Shown piece after piece: positions 44,841-54,468 of a stretch of 64,000 bases of DNA. Position numbers and translations under genes: made by a program. Source of the stretch: Sulfurovum sp. TSL6 (GTDB taxonomy: Bacteria; Campylobacterota; Campylobacteria; Campylobacterales; Sulfurovaceae); contig NZ_BPFJ01000003.1 of assembly GCF_019972115.1 (NCBI RefSeq), forward strand, positions 390,495 through 454,494, read 5' to 3'. Below the pieces are notes generated by a model that had not been told where the DNA came from, searched no databases, and saw nothing but the letters and a program-made list of their open reading frames with translations. Within the stretch, counting starts at the first letter, position 1. Each line of letters starts with the position of its first letter.

Positions 44841-45040
44841 TAAAAGTATCAGTGAACGGTGAAGTAAAAGAGCTTGAAGAAAATTTAAATGTAAGTCAGA
44901 TGATAGACGCACTTGAATATAAAGTCAAAGGTTTTGCTGTTGCTGTCAATACTACTTTTGTTCCCATTGCCAAGTATGATCAGACAATTATAAAAGAGGG
45001 AGATACCATAGATATTTTGGCTCCCGTACAAGGTGGATAA
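44837..45040 (+). CDS. thiS: Sulfur-carrier protein ThiS
   Basis: A 67-aa ubiquitin-like protein ending in QGG, the diglycine that is thiocarboxylated and donates sulfur to the thiazole ring. It contains the typical [13 protein letters not shown]-terminus and [11 protein letters not shown] start. It overlaps thiO (ATGA). The activating ThiF is not in this operon. Confidence 0.93.
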   Translation: MIKVSVNGEVKELEENLNVSQMIDALEYKVKGFAVAVNTTFVPIAKYDQTIIKEGDTIDILAPVQGG

Positions 45041-45041
45041 A

Positions 45042-45851
45042 ATGACTAAACACATAGAGACCAATGATACATGGCAGATAGGCGGAAAAACGTTAAGCAG
45101 TAGACTGCTTATAGGTTCTGCACTTTATCCAAGTCCGGCCAATATGGAAGATGCTATTAGAATTTCAGGTGCCCAAATTGTTACAGTGTCTTTGAGACGG
45201 CAAGCCGCAGGTGAAGGTGGGGGTAACCCATTTTGGGATATTATCAAATCTTTAGGCATAGAGGTATTGCCGAATACAGCAGGTTCACACTCTGCCAAAG
45301 AAGCTATCACCACAGCGCAGATGGCCAGAGAGGTTTTTGGTACGAACTGGGTAAAGCTTGAAGTGATAGGAGATCAGTACAATTTACAGCCAGACCCTTT
45401 TGAAACGGTAAAGGCAGCTGAAGTCCTTATCAAAGAAGGATTTGAAGTGTTTCCTTATACCACGGATGATCTGGTTGTTGCAAAGCGTTTAGCAGATGTG
45501 GGCTGTAAGATTATTATGCCATGGGGATCTATGATCGGTTCAGGGAAGGGATTGATGAATCCGGACAACCTTGTAGCCATTCGTAAGCAGTTTCCAGACC
45601 TGCAATTGGTTGTTGATGCCGGTATAGGAAAACCTTCCCATGCAGCACAAGCGATGGAGCTAGGGTACGATGGTGTGCTGCTTAACTCAGCCATAGCTTT
45701 GGCACAGGATCCTGTAAAAATGGCAGATGCTTTTAGATTGGCTGTTGAGGCCGGACGTTTGGGGTATGAAGCAGGCGTAATGAAAGAGCGTGAGTTCGCT
45801 TCACCTTCTACACCTACTGTCGGTACACCTTTTTGGCATCAGTTTAATTAA
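45042..45851 (+). CDS. thiG: Thiazole synthase ThiG
   Basis: Builds the thiazole phosphate from DXP, ThiS-thiocarboxylate and dehydroglycine. Visible are [35 protein letters not shown], the Schiff-base Lys in WVKLEVIGD, and [12 protein letters not shown] with the phosphate-binding loop. The ATG at 45042 follows AGGTGG and lies one base after the thiS stop; an in-frame GTG at 45033 is less likely. Last gene of the biosynthesis operon. Confidence 0.95.
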   Translation: MTKHIETNDTWQIGGKTLSSRLLIGSALYPSPANMEDAIRISGAQIVTVSLRRQAAGEGGGNPFWDIIKSLGIEVLPNTAGSHSAKEAITTAQMAREVFGTNWVKLEVIGDQYNLQPDPFETVKAAEVLIKEGFEVFPYTTDDLVVAKRLADVGCKIIMPWGSMIGSGKGLMNPDNLVAIRKQFPDLQLVVDAGIGKPSHAAQAMELGYDGVLLNSAIALAQDPVKMADAFRLAVEAGRLGYEAGVMKEREFASPSTPTVGTPFWHQFN

Positions 45852-45908
45852 TATAAAACTTCTCTACGCGCATTTAAGGATTATGATAGCTTATTTCTTG
45901 TATAAGTG

Positions 45909-46017
45909 GGTATCAATCTCTCGGGGTGCTAAATCTTTTAAGATTTAAGCTGAGATAGCCTAAAAAAGCTTGACCCGTTGAACTTGAACTGGATAATACC
46001 AGCGTAGGGAAGAGAAT
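45909..46017 (+). ncRNA. TPP riboswitch 2 (TonB receptor leader)
   Basis: The same element order as at 41716: CTCTCGGGGTGC, AGCTGAGATAGCC, CCCGTTGAACTTGAACTGG and ACCAGCGTAGGGAAGAG. It precedes the uptake operon, so intake and synthesis of thiamine are controlled by the same ligand. The two aptamers differ mainly in the variable P3 region. Confidence 0.95.
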
Positions 46018-46034
46018 CGTATATAAACGTCTTC

Positions 46035-46056
46035 GATACATCATGTATCATTTTTT
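46035..46056 (+). terminator. Candidate terminator in the platform of riboswitch 2
   Basis: GATACAT (46035-46041) and ATGTATC (46043-46049) form a short dyad followed by six T residues (46051-46056). Weak stem, but well placed for termination before the receptor gene. Confidence 0.45.
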
Positions 46057-46104
46057 ATCTACTTTTTCTCCCTTTTTTCATATACATATTTTAAGGGGAA
46101 TACA

Positions 46105-48216
46105 ATGAAAACAAAAATTTTAACTGGTTCGATTATTGCAGCCTATGCATTATTGAACACACCGGCATTTGCAGAAGAGGTAACACTTGATCCAATTGTT
46201 GTGAGTGCTGATTTTAGGGAAGCAAAGCTATCAGAAACTGCAAATAGTGTATCTGTTATAGGTGAAGAAAAAATTTACGATAAAGCATCAGCTGGTTTTG
46301 AAGAAGTAATAGGTAAAACACCAAATGTAAACTTTGCAAGTGGTGCATCAAGAGCACACTATATCCAAATTCGTGGTATTGGTGAAAGAAGTCAGTTTGC
46401 AACTCCTGTTAATCCGTCTGTAGGTATCAATATTGATGGGATTGAGTTTAGTCAGAGTGCTTTAGCTGTAACACTTTTTGATGTCAAGCAAATAGAAGTT
46501 TTACGTGGTCCACAGGGAACAACATTTGGAGCAACCGGTATGGCGGGGGTTATCAATATTCAAAGCAACGAACCAACAAAAGAGACTGAAGGTCATATCG
46601 AAGCAACAGTTGGCAACTATAATACTAAATCATTGGGTGCAGCTGTAGGTGGAACGCTTATTGAAGATACGCTACTGGGTAGATTTTCAATCTATAAAAA
46701 TACCAGTGATGGTTTTATGAAAAATTGGCATATAGACAGTCAGGGTAATGAAATTAGTCAAGATGATACCAATAACATAGACGAATTAACAGCAAAAGCA
46801 AAGTTACGTTGGTTTGCATCTGATAATCATACGATAGATCTGAATTATATGCATCTTGATGTTGATAACGGTTACGATGCTTTTAGTCTTGATAATACAA
46901 GAACAACGCATTCAGATGAACAAGGTAAAGACACACAAGAAACAGATGCATTTTCTTTAAAATCAACCTATCAACTCAATCCAAAGATGCACTTAGTATC
47001 TAAAGTTAGTCATAGTGCTTCAGATCTTGAATATAGTTATGATGAAGATTGGTCTTATGTTGGGGAGTTTAATGCAAGCCTTGAGCCTTATAGTTATTTT
47101 GACCAGTATCTTAGGGATCGTGAGCAAACAGATATGGATGTAAGATTGGTATCAGATGAAGAAGGTCGTATTTTTAATGGTTCTACAGATTGGACGATGG
47201 GAGTGTATCTTAAAAACTACAGTGAAGATTTAACTAGAAACCGTAGAAAAGAAGATGTATACGTTCTATTTACCAATGAATATAAAACTAAAAATAGAGC
47301 AATCTATGGTCAATTAGATAGTACTTTAACATCAAAGTTAACACTGACAACAGGTCTTAGAGCCGAAAAATGGGAAGTAAGCTATAACGATTCAGATAAT
47401 GTGAATATCAATACTGACGAAAATTTATTTGGTGGGAAAATAGGGTTACAATATCAACATGACAATACACACCTATATTACGTGAGTCTTTCTAAAGGAT
47501 ATAAGCCTGGTGGTGTGAATGCAGGTGATGTACCTTCTCCTGAATATAAAGATTATCAAACTGAAACACTGTGGAATATTGATGCAGGATTAAATGCTAA
47601 TTATTTTGAGAATAAGTTGATCAGCAGACTTAACCTTTTTTATGGAAAAAGAAAGGATCAACAAGTTAAAGTTTATTCAGCTGAGCAATTTGAATTCACT
47701 GATTATTTGACTAATGCAGCAGAAGGTCATTATTATGGATTAGAAGCTGAGCTTGATTATTATCCTAATGATAATGTACATTTTTATGGTAGTCTTGGTT
47801 TGTTGAAATCAAAGTTTGATGAGTATGCAGAGTATGATGATCAAGGTGACTTAGTTCCTTCATCTTTGGAGGGTAGAGCACCAGCACATGCCCCAGAATA
47901 TCAGTATAATATAGGGGTTGACTATAGATTCGTTGAAAATTGGACATTGAAAGCTAATGCAGAAGGTAAAGATAGTTTTTATTTCTCAAATACACATAAT
48001 GAGGAATCAGAGTCATATACACTCTTTAATAGTAGTTTGGAGTATACACATGAGAATTGGACAGCTACATTATGGGTGAAAAATATAACTGATGAAGATT
48101 ATTATGTCAGAGGATTCTATTGGTATCAAGACCCTGCTATAGGGTATGAAGAATCTCGTTATACACAGTTTGGTGCACCAAGAACAGTTGGTTTTACAGT
48201 AGCATACGATTTTTAA
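46105..48216 (+). CDS. TonB-dependent outer-membrane receptor, TPP-riboswitch controlled
   Basis: A signal peptide (residues 1-23, AFAEE) precedes a TonB-box-like LDPIVVSA, a plug domain (about 45-170) and a 22-strand barrel ending FTVAYDF. Plug and barrel motifs typical of the family are IQIRGIGERSQ, EVLRGPQGTTFGATGMAGVINI and YSLSKGYKPGGVNAG-like sequence. The riboswitch upstream and thiBPQ downstream mark it as a thiamine (or phosphorylated thiamine) importer. At 703 aa it is full size. Its distinct start shares AAGGGGAATACAATG with thiC. Confidence 0.9.
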   Translation: MKTKILTGSIIAAYALLNTPAFAEEVTLDPIVVSADFREAKLSETANSVSVIGEEKIYDKASAGFEEVIGKTPNVNFASGASRAHYIQIRGIGERSQFATPVNPSVGINIDGIEFSQSALAVTLFDVKQIEVLRGPQGTTFGATGMAGVINIQSNEPTKETEGHIEATVGNYNTKSLGAAVGGTLIEDTLLGRFSIYKNTSDGFMKNWHIDSQGNEISQDDTNNIDELTAKAKLRWFASDNHTIDLNYMHLDVDNGYDAFSLDNTRTTHSDEQGKDTQETDAFSLKSTYQLNPKMHLVSKVSHSASDLEYSYDEDWSYVGEFNASLEPYSYFDQYLRDREQTDMDVRLVSDEEGRIFNGSTDWTMGVYLKNYSEDLTRNRRKEDVYVLFTNEYKTKNRAIYGQLDSTLTSKLTLTTGLRAEKWEVSYNDSDNVNINTDENLFGGKIGLQYQHDNTHLYYVSLSKGYKPGGVNAGDVPSPEYKDYQTETLWNIDAGLNANYFENKLISRLNLFYGKRKDQQVKVYSAEQFEFTDYLTNAAEGHYYGLEAELDYYPNDNVHFYGSLGLLKSKFDEYAEYDDQGDLVPSSLEGRAPAHAPEYQYNIGVDYRFVENWTLKANAEGKDSFYFSNTHNEESESYTLFNSSLEYTHENWTATLWVKNITDEDYYVRGFYWYQDPAIGYEESRYTQFGAPRTVGFTVAYDF

Positions 48217-48231
48217 TCTGTGCTATAATAT

Positions 48232-49239
48232 ATGATGTTTAAACTCATCCAAATCTTACTTTTAACTCTACTTTTTAGTATCACTTCAATAGCAAGTGAT
48301 ACTAAGCCCACCCTTACCATATACACGTACGATTCATTTACAGCTTCTTGGGGCCCTGGACCTAAGATAAAAGAAGCTTTTGAAAAAGAACATAACTGTA
48401 ATGTAAAGTTTGTAGGTATGTCCAGTTCCATAGGTGCGTTAAGAAAGATACAGCTTGAAGGTAAAAACACCAAGGCAGATATTTTACTTGGGCTAGACAC
48501 CAACATTGCACAAGCTGCCAACAAAACCGGACTGTTTGCCAAACATGATCTGGATACTTCGAATCTAGATTTGCCTGTTCCCTATACAGATGAGTATTTT
48601 GTACCGTATGATTACAGTTATATGGCTTTTGTTTATGATGAAAATAAGGTGAAAAATCCTCCAATGTCATTTGAAGCACTTGCTGCTATGCCGGAAGATT
48701 TTAAAATCGTTATCCAGGATCCTAGATCATCTACCCCCGGGCTTAGTTTGCTTTTATGGGTCAAGGAGATTTATAAAGAGAAAGCAGGGGAGTATTGGAA
48801 AAGACTTGCTCCTCATATACTGACCATCACTAAAGGCTGGTCCGAGGCTTATGGCCTGTTTTTAAAAGGAGAAGCAGATATGGTCTTATCTTATACGACA
48901 TCTCCAGCCTATCACATTATAGAAGAGAACAGAACGAACTTTAAAAGTGCACATTTCGAAGAGGGACATTATGGACAGATAGAAGTTGCAGCTATGCTCA
49001 AGTCTTCTAAACATAAAGATCTGGCAAAAAAATTCTTACATTTTTTGCATAGTGAAACATTTGCAGAGATCATCCCTACTGCAAACTGGGCCTATCCTGT
49101 TGTTAAAACAAAACAAGGGTTACCGAAAGTATTTAAAACACTGACGCAGCCATCCAAAATGATCTTACTTGATGGTAAAACAGTTGAAACTCATAGAAAA
49201 GCGATCATCAGCGAATGGCTTCACTCATTGGAAAGATAA
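48232..49239 (+). CDS. thiB: Thiamine ABC transporter substrate-binding protein
   Basis: A signal peptide (residues 1-21) precedes an iron/thiamine-type periplasmic binding protein: LTIYTYDSFTASWGPGPKIKEAF, MSSSIGALRK, ADILLGLDTNI, and VLSYTTSPAYH matching the ThiB/TbpA family. It collects thiamine, TMP or TPP delivered by the TonB receptor. The ATG at 48232 (or 48235) lies 15 bases after the receptor stop, with no separate promoter seen. Confidence 0.9.
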   Translation: MMFKLIQILLLTLLFSITSIASDTKPTLTIYTYDSFTASWGPGPKIKEAFEKEHNCNVKFVGMSSSIGALRKIQLEGKNTKADILLGLDTNIAQAANKTGLFAKHDLDTSNLDLPVPYTDEYFVPYDYSYMAFVYDENKVKNPPMSFEALAAMPEDFKIVIQDPRSSTPGLSLLLWVKEIYKEKAGEYWKRLAPHILTITKGWSEAYGLFLKGEADMVLSYTTSPAYHIIEENRTNFKSAHFEEGHYGQIEVAAMLKSSKHKDLAKKFLHFLHSETFAEIIPTANWAYPVVKTKQGLPKVFKTLTQPSKMILLDGKTVETHRKAIISEWLHSLER

Positions 49240-49241
49240 AG

Positions 49242-50873
49242 ATGTTACAAGAAGCAAAAAGATTGAAATATTCGCTGCTTCCGGGAGGATTAGTCTCTCT
49301 CTTATTGCTAGGGTTTGCCTTTGTATTGTTCTTCATACTTTTTTTCTCACAAGAGGATGCCTCTGTAGCACAACTTGACAGTAGAGTCTTTTCACTTTTA
49401 AAATTTACACTGTACCAAGCCTTTTTATCGACACTGTTATCGCTGTTGGTAGGTTTGGTTTTAGCCTGGAGTCTGGCACATCAGTCAAACTTTAAAGGGC
49501 GGTCTCTACTGGTAGCACTCTTCTCCTCCTCTTTGGTCTTACCGACACTTATTGTGGTATTTGGACTTATTTCTGTACTTGGACGTAATGGATGGGTCAA
49601 CCAACTGAACCTATATCTTTTTGATCACTCCTTTGGTTCTTATCTTTATGGATTAACCGGAATCCTGGTAGCACATGTCTATCTGAATGCTTCCTTTGCT
49701 TCAAGGTCCTTACTGCATGTTTTTGAATCTATCCCTAAAGAGAAGTACAAGCTTGCAAAAAGTTTGAACTTTACAACGTTTCAACGGTTTATGTATGTGG
49801 AGTGGCCGGCGCTGCGTACGACACTGTTAAGCATCGGATCGACCATATTTCTTTTGTGCTTTACCTCATTTGCCATCGTACTTGTACTTGGTGGTTCACC
49901 TGCATATAATACTTTGGAAGTGGCTATCTATGAAGCGGTAAAACTTGATTTTGACATAGGCATGGCTTTGAAAATAGCACTGATCCAACTTGCAGTGACT
50001 ACCTTACTTGTACTTTTTTCATCCAACTTTAGAACCGGTGTAGGCAATGTAAAAACAAACACATTGATCATACCTTGGTCTGAGTCAAAACATGTCAAAC
50101 GATTTCAAGTAGCCATTATCAGTCTGTTTTCCCTGTTTTTTATCTTACCTCTACTTGCTATCATCGTTGATGGAATAGGTGCAGATTTTACAAGGATACT
50201 CTCAGCACCTCTTTTTATCAAATCTTTTTTTACGAGTATTGGACTCGCAACAGTTTCAAGTATATTGACCGTACTTTTCGCACTCTTTTTAAGTGATACA
50301 AAAAGAAACTTTACCCTGAAACATCGTTTGCCGGATAGTACTTTCTCAAAAATTCTAAATATCATCGTTTCCTTTTCAGGGAACCTGTATCTTGCTGTTC
50401 CATCATTGATCATGGGGTTGGGGTTTTTTCTTTTGTCACAAACCTATGAAGCTCCGATGGCTGTATGGTCGACTATAGCACTTCTCACGGCAAATGTACT
50501 CATGTCATTGCCTTTTGCCTTGGCTGTTTTAGCACCTGTGATGCAAAAGACTGCACAAAGATATGATAAGCTTGTCTTTTCGTTAAACTTGAATCCATTG
50601 CAAAGATGGGTTTATTGTGAATACCCTTACTTAAAGTCATCTATTGGCTATGTTTTTGCCTTGTCTTTTTGTTTTTCACTAGGGGATTTAGGTATCATAG
50701 CATTGTTTGGATCTGATGATTTTTCAACCTTGCCTTGGTATTTATATCAGCTTATGGGGTCTTACCGAACAAGTGATGCTGCGGGAGTTGCTTTGATACT
50801 CTTAGCCATCACACTATGTGTATTTATTTTGTTACCAAGAGTATTTAGGAGTAGCGTTGCTAAACATAACTGA
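49242..50873 (+). CDS. thiP: Thiamine ABC transporter permease (fused, two domains)
   Basis: A 543-aa integral membrane protein with twelve predicted helices, formed of two permease halves, each with an EAA loop: SIPKEKYKLAKSLNFTTFQRF and the second near KLVFSLNLNPLQRWVY. This is the ThiP layout. The start at 49242 has GGAAAG seven bases upstream and follows the thiB stop; an in-frame start at 49215 would lie inside thiB. Confidence 0.9.
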   Translation: MLQEAKRLKYSLLPGGLVSLLLLGFAFVLFFILFFSQEDASVAQLDSRVFSLLKFTLYQAFLSTLLSLLVGLVLAWSLAHQSNFKGRSLLVALFSSSLVLPTLIVVFGLISVLGRNGWVNQLNLYLFDHSFGSYLYGLTGILVAHVYLNASFASRSLLHVFESIPKEKYKLAKSLNFTTFQRFMYVEWPALRTTLLSIGSTIFLLCFTSFAIVLVLGGSPAYNTLEVAIYEAVKLDFDIGMALKIALIQLAVTTLLVLFSSNFRTGVGNVKTNTLIIPWSESKHVKRFQVAIISLFSLFFILPLLAIIVDGIGADFTRILSAPLFIKSFFTSIGLATVSSILTVLFALFLSDTKRNFTLKHRLPDSTFSKILNIIVSFSGNLYLAVPSLIMGLGFFLLSQTYEAPMAVWSTIALLTANVLMSLPFALAVLAPVMQKTAQRYDKLVFSLNLNPLQRWVYCEYPYLKSSIGYVFALSFCFSLGDLGIIALFGSDDFSTLPWYLYQLMGSYRTSDAAGVALILLAITLCVFILLPRVFRSSVAKHN

Positions 50874-51498
50874 TTTAAAGTACCAGCATAAAAATGCTGA
50901 TGATATCTATGAGTATTCTATGTACGTGAAGCCTAAAGAAATAGTAGCGATACTGGGTCAAAGCGGGAGTGGGAAATCCACACTTCTTGACTTATTGGCA
51001 GGATTCCTGCATGTACAAAGCGGCAGTATTGTGTTAGATGAACATGAATTGACAGAAGAGAGTGTTGAAAGTAGGCCCATTAGCATCTTATTTCAAAACC
51101 ACAACCTGTTTGAGCATTTATCGGTACAAAAAAATATACTTTTAGGCATAAGCAAAACACTCAAAAGTACTCAAGAAGCGTTAGAAAAAGTAAAAAAAAT
51201 ACTCAAAGAAGTAGGTCTTGAAAAATATGAGCATACCATTGTCTCATCACTTTCGGGAGGACAACAACAGCGTGTTGCATTGGCACGTGTACTGATACGC
51301 CGTGAGCCTATATTACTTTTAGATGAACCCTTTACAGGATTGGATGCCGATACAAGGATTGCGATGCTTGATCTGGTCAAAAAGATCACACATGAAAATA
51401 ACTTACACACTATTATGATCACGCATGAGATAGAAGATGGTGAACGTATTGCAAGCAGAGTGTATAAATTAGAGAATCAAAAGCTTGTGGAACAATGA
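50857..51498 (+). CDS. thiQ: Thiamine ABC transporter ATP-binding protein
   Basis: An ABC ATPase with Walker A GQSGSGKST, Q-loop ILFQNHNLF, signature LSGGQQQR, Walker B ILLLDEPF and H-loop ITHE. The likely start is a TTG at 50857 behind TTAGGAGTAGCG, giving the standard N-terminus (LNITDLKYQ); a longer frame reaches back to 50818. It overlaps thiP by 17 bases. About 213 aa, as usual for ThiQ. Confidence 0.9.
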   Translation: MLNITDLKYQHKNADDIYEYSMYVKPKEIVAILGQSGSGKSTLLDLLAGFLHVQSGSIVLDEHELTEESVESRPISILFQNHNLFEHLSVQKNILLGISKTLKSTQEALEKVKKILKEVGLEKYEHTIVSSLSGGQQQRVALARVLIRREPILLLDEPFTGLDADTRIAMLDLVKKITHENNLHTIMITHEIEDGERIASRVYKLENQKLVEQ

Positions 51499-52208
51499 TA
51501 GATCAGCTGAAACAATACACACTTTTTGAAAACAAAGAGATAGACTCATATCATTTACTCGAAAAGCAGGGTTATTGTAATGAAAATTATGTGATCCATA
51601 GTGAAGAAAAAAGATATATTGTACGAAAGTTCATTCGAACAGATGTAGACAGAAAATTTGAATTTAAAATACAACAAATGGCCTTTCAAAAAGGTATAGC
51701 AGCAGAGCCTTTACTTTTGGATGAAGAAAATGCATTGGCAATATCAGCATACGTAGAGGGTATACATAAAGAGAGTTTAGAAAAAAACGATCTGCATCGG
51801 TTTGCAGAAGTCTTGAAAAAAGTTCATACTTTAACAATAGAAAGGGACCCTCTATTGTTAGAACCATTGCTAGAGACAAGATCAAAAGCTGTAGAGGATG
51901 CATTTGAAACCCTAAAAAATTTCCCCTCTGAATGGGTATTGTGTCACAATGACCTCAATCCTCGTAATGTACTCTTTTCAGAAACGATCCAATTGATAGA
52001 CTGGGAAGATGCCGCGGTCAACGACAGGTATTTTGATCTGGCATCGGTATGTGTTGAGTTTGATCTAAACAAAGAAGATGAAGCTTATTTTTTAAAACGT
52101 TATTTTACTAGAGAAAATGAAATTAATGATGAAAAACTCAAGGCGTATAAAATCATTTATAAAGCCTTATGCACTCAATGGTTTGAAACCTTAGAGAAGA
52201 AAAGCTAA
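51495..52208 (+). CDS. Phosphotransferase of the choline/thiamine kinase family
   Basis: An APH-fold kinase with LCHNDLNPRNVLF (catalytic Asp and Asn) and IDWEDA (metal Asp), and an N-lobe lysine in KRYIVRKF. By context it is probably a thiamine kinase (ThiK-like), trapping imported thiamine as thiamine phosphate. Choline or aminoglycoside-type substrates are not excluded. It overlaps thiQ by four bases and ends the uptake operon, two bases from the convergent hemerythrin gene. Confidence 0.8.
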   Translation: MIDQLKQYTLFENKEIDSYHLLEKQGYCNENYVIHSEEKRYIVRKFIRTDVDRKFEFKIQQMAFQKGIAAEPLLLDEENALAISAYVEGIHKESLEKNDLHRFAEVLKKVHTLTIERDPLLLEPLLETRSKAVEDAFETLKNFPSEWVLCHNDLNPRNVLFSETIQLIDWEDAAVNDRYFDLASVCVEFDLNKEDEAYFLKRYFTRENEINDEKLKAYKIIYKALCTQWFETLEKKS

Positions 52209-52210
52209 AA

Positions 52211-52651
52211 TTAGCAGCCGCCTGATCCGCAAGGTGACTGGCCTGTAGCAAAAAAACGTGCTGTGACGGTATCCATAGTTGAAATGTGTGTTTGAAGCCA
52301 GGCAGGTAACGTTTCTATAAAATAGATCTTTAATGCCTGTATATCTCTATGCTGCTGCCAGTGGGAAAATAGATCGCGCATCTCTTGGAGTGCTCTGTCA
52401 TGTTCACCTTTATGTGCAAGGTAAGGAGGGAAATGCATCTCTTGCATTTTGACCTCTTCATTTTGGAAATGGATCACGGTATGTTCTATCCATTGAGTAT
52501 ACAGATCATCTATAACTGCAGCACTCTCTTCACTTCCGTCATAGGCTAAAATATGTTCAAAAATATTGTTAATGATATCCACATCCTCTTTATGGACTTC
52601 ATTCATAAAGTCCATATCGACCTGTGGTATCTCATGATATTCTATAAGCAT
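52211..52651 (-). CDS. Hemerythrin-like oxygen-binding protein with Cys tail
   Basis: Bacteriohemerythrin residues are present: His in EVHKED, HFQNEEVKM (His and Glu), HKGEHD and the final HISTMD. They coordinate a di-iron O2 site. The C-terminus SPCGSGGC adds two cysteines not found in ordinary hemerythrins. At 146 aa it is slightly longer than the standard 120-130. It may buffer or sense oxygen in a microaerophile. It follows glmS by seven bases on the same strand. Confidence 0.85.
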   Translation of the reverse strand: MLIEYHEIPQVDMDFMNEVHKEDVDIINNIFEHILAYDGSEESAAVIDDLYTQWIEHTVIHFQNEEVKMQEMHFPPYLAHKGEHDRALQEMRDLFSHWQQHRDIQALKIYFIETLPAWLQTHISTMDTVTARFFATGQSPCGSGGC

Positions 52652-52658
52652 AGGTTTC

Positions 52659-54467
52659 CTACTCTACCGTTACAGACTTAGCAAGGTTTCTAGGCATATC
52701 TACATCATTCCCAAGTCTTACAGAAATTTCAAGTGCAAGCAGTTGTGTTACTACCATCATTTCAAAAAATTCCAACATAGGATGAGAATCATATATTGTT
52801 TGTATGAAATCATCCGCGAGTTCAAAAGGTTCTGGAGAGATGGCACAGATCGTTGCATCTCTGGCACTCAACTCCTCTACGTTTGATTTGATCTTATCAT
52901 AGTGCATAGTCTTTGGCATCAGTGCGATGGTAAAAAGTTCACTGTCCGCAAGGGCGATAGGCCCATGTTTCATCTCACCGGCAGGATACCCTTCCGCATG
53001 TAAGTAACTTATCTCTTTCAGTTTTAATGCACCTTCGAGTGCAAGAGGAAAGAAAATATCTCTACCGATAAAGAAAAATCCATGTCCATGTAGATAATGT
53101 TTAGAGAGTCTATTTAGTTTGGCATGCAAGGTATCAGTGACTATCAATGCTTTTGGGGTTTGCAGCATTGCAGCGATCTCACTCTTGAGTATCTCTTTTG
53201 AAACCGTGCTTTTTTCTTGACCCACATAAAGAGCCAGCATCCACAGTACCATGGTCTGTGTTGCAAAAGCTTTGGTACTTGCAACCCCTTTTTCTATACC
53301 GGCTCTTGTTAAGATGGCAGCATCACTTTCACGAACGATAGAAGAATTATCTACATTACAGATACTCAGACTCTTCAGTCCTGCACGCTTTGCCATTTTA
53401 AGGGCTTCGAGTGTATCTGCAGTCTCACCACTTTGTGAAATAGTGATGAAGAGAGTGTCTTTTGTCAGTAAGGGTTCTTTATATCTGAACTCAGAAGCGA
53501 TCTCTACATCACATCTGATCTTTGCGATACGTTCAAAGAGATAGGCAGACGCCAGGGCAGAATGGTAGCTGGTACCGCAGGCACAGATCTTAATAGCTGA
53601 GATCCCTTCAAAGCAGTTTTTATCGAGTTCATCAAAAGCAATGGCATCATCAACCACACGGCCCATCATCGTTTCACTCATCACACGACTCTGTTCATAG
53701 ATCTCTTTTTCCATGAAAAATCGGTATCCGTCTTTTTGTGCAAGTATTTTATCAGCACTTAGTGTTTGTGTGGTGAAACTCGTACTTCCATTTTTGTCAA
53801 AGAGATGCACCTTGCCATCTTGGACATAACCATACTCACCATCTTCAAGATAATATACCTCTTTTGCTTTACCGATCACAGGAGTGTCCGAAGAAGCAAA
53901 ATAAATTTCATCTTCATCAAATCCTATAAGCATAGGAGAACCGTTCTTTGCAAAGAACATAGTATCAGGCGCTGCCTTGGTGATGAGCAGTGTCGCGTAG
54001 GCGCCATCTAGCCTTTTGATCGTTTTTTCAAAAGCAGTAAAAGCTTCATTCGATGTATTATAATATTTTTCAAAAAGATGTACGATCGTTTCTGTATCTG
54101 TCTGGCTCAGAAATTTTACACCTTCATTTTGTAGTTCATTTTTAAGCTCTTGATAATTTTCGATGATCCCGTTATGTACCACATAAGAGTATGCACCTAA
54201 GTGTGGATGAGCATTGAGTTCCGTTGGTTTACCATGGGTAGCCCATCTAGTATGACCGATAGAGATACCAAAACCTTCGCTTTCATACTTTTTGGTTTTT
54301 TCACGTAAATTGGACAATTTACCTATGGCTTTATACTCAGAAAGTTTATCCCCTTCAATGACTGCGATACCCGCCGAGTCATATCCTCTGTATTCAAGTT
54401 CCTGTAAGCCTTCAAGCAATATTTCTTTTTTCTCTTTTGGTCCTATATATCCGACAATTCCACACAT
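52659..54467 (-). CDS. glmS: Glucosamine-6-phosphate synthase
   Basis: The N-terminal glutaminase starts with Cys2 (MCGIVGYIG) and the C-terminal isomerase has two SIS domains (CGTSYHSALA, SQSGETADTLEAL) and the closing LAKSVTVE. It makes glucosamine-6-phosphate for peptidoglycan and lipopolysaccharide. At 602 aa it is complete. It starts one base after the glnD stop, so translation is coupled. No glmS ribozyme is visible. Confidence 0.96.
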   Translation of the reverse strand: MCGIVGYIGPKEKKEILLEGLQELEYRGYDSAGIAVIEGDKLSEYKAIGKLSNLREKTKKYESEGFGISIGHTRWATHGKPTELNAHPHLGAYSYVVHNGIIENYQELKNELQNEGVKFLSQTDTETIVHLFEKYYNTSNEAFTAFEKTIKRLDGAYATLLITKAAPDTMFFAKNGSPMLIGFDEDEIYFASSDTPVIGKAKEVYYLEDGEYGYVQDGKVHLFDKNGSTSFTTQTLSADKILAQKDGYRFFMEKEIYEQSRVMSETMMGRVVDDAIAFDELDKNCFEGISAIKICACGTSYHSALASAYLFERIAKIRCDVEIASEFRYKEPLLTKDTLFITISQSGETADTLEALKMAKRAGLKSLSICNVDNSSIVRESDAAILTRAGIEKGVASTKAFATQTMVLWMLALYVGQEKSTVSKEILKSEIAAMLQTPKALIVTDTLHAKLNRLSKHYLHGHGFFFIGRDIFFPLALEGALKLKEISYLHAEGYPAGEMKHGPIALADSELFTIALMPKTMHYDKIKSNVEELSARDATICAISPEPFELADDFIQTIYDSHPMLEFFEMMVVTQLLALEISVRLGNDVDMPRNLAKSVTVE

Positions 54468-54468
54468 A

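Noticed and set aside
52659..54467. A glmS ribozyme upstream of glmS
   Set aside because: Only one base separates glmS from glnD, so no room for a ribozyme exists.
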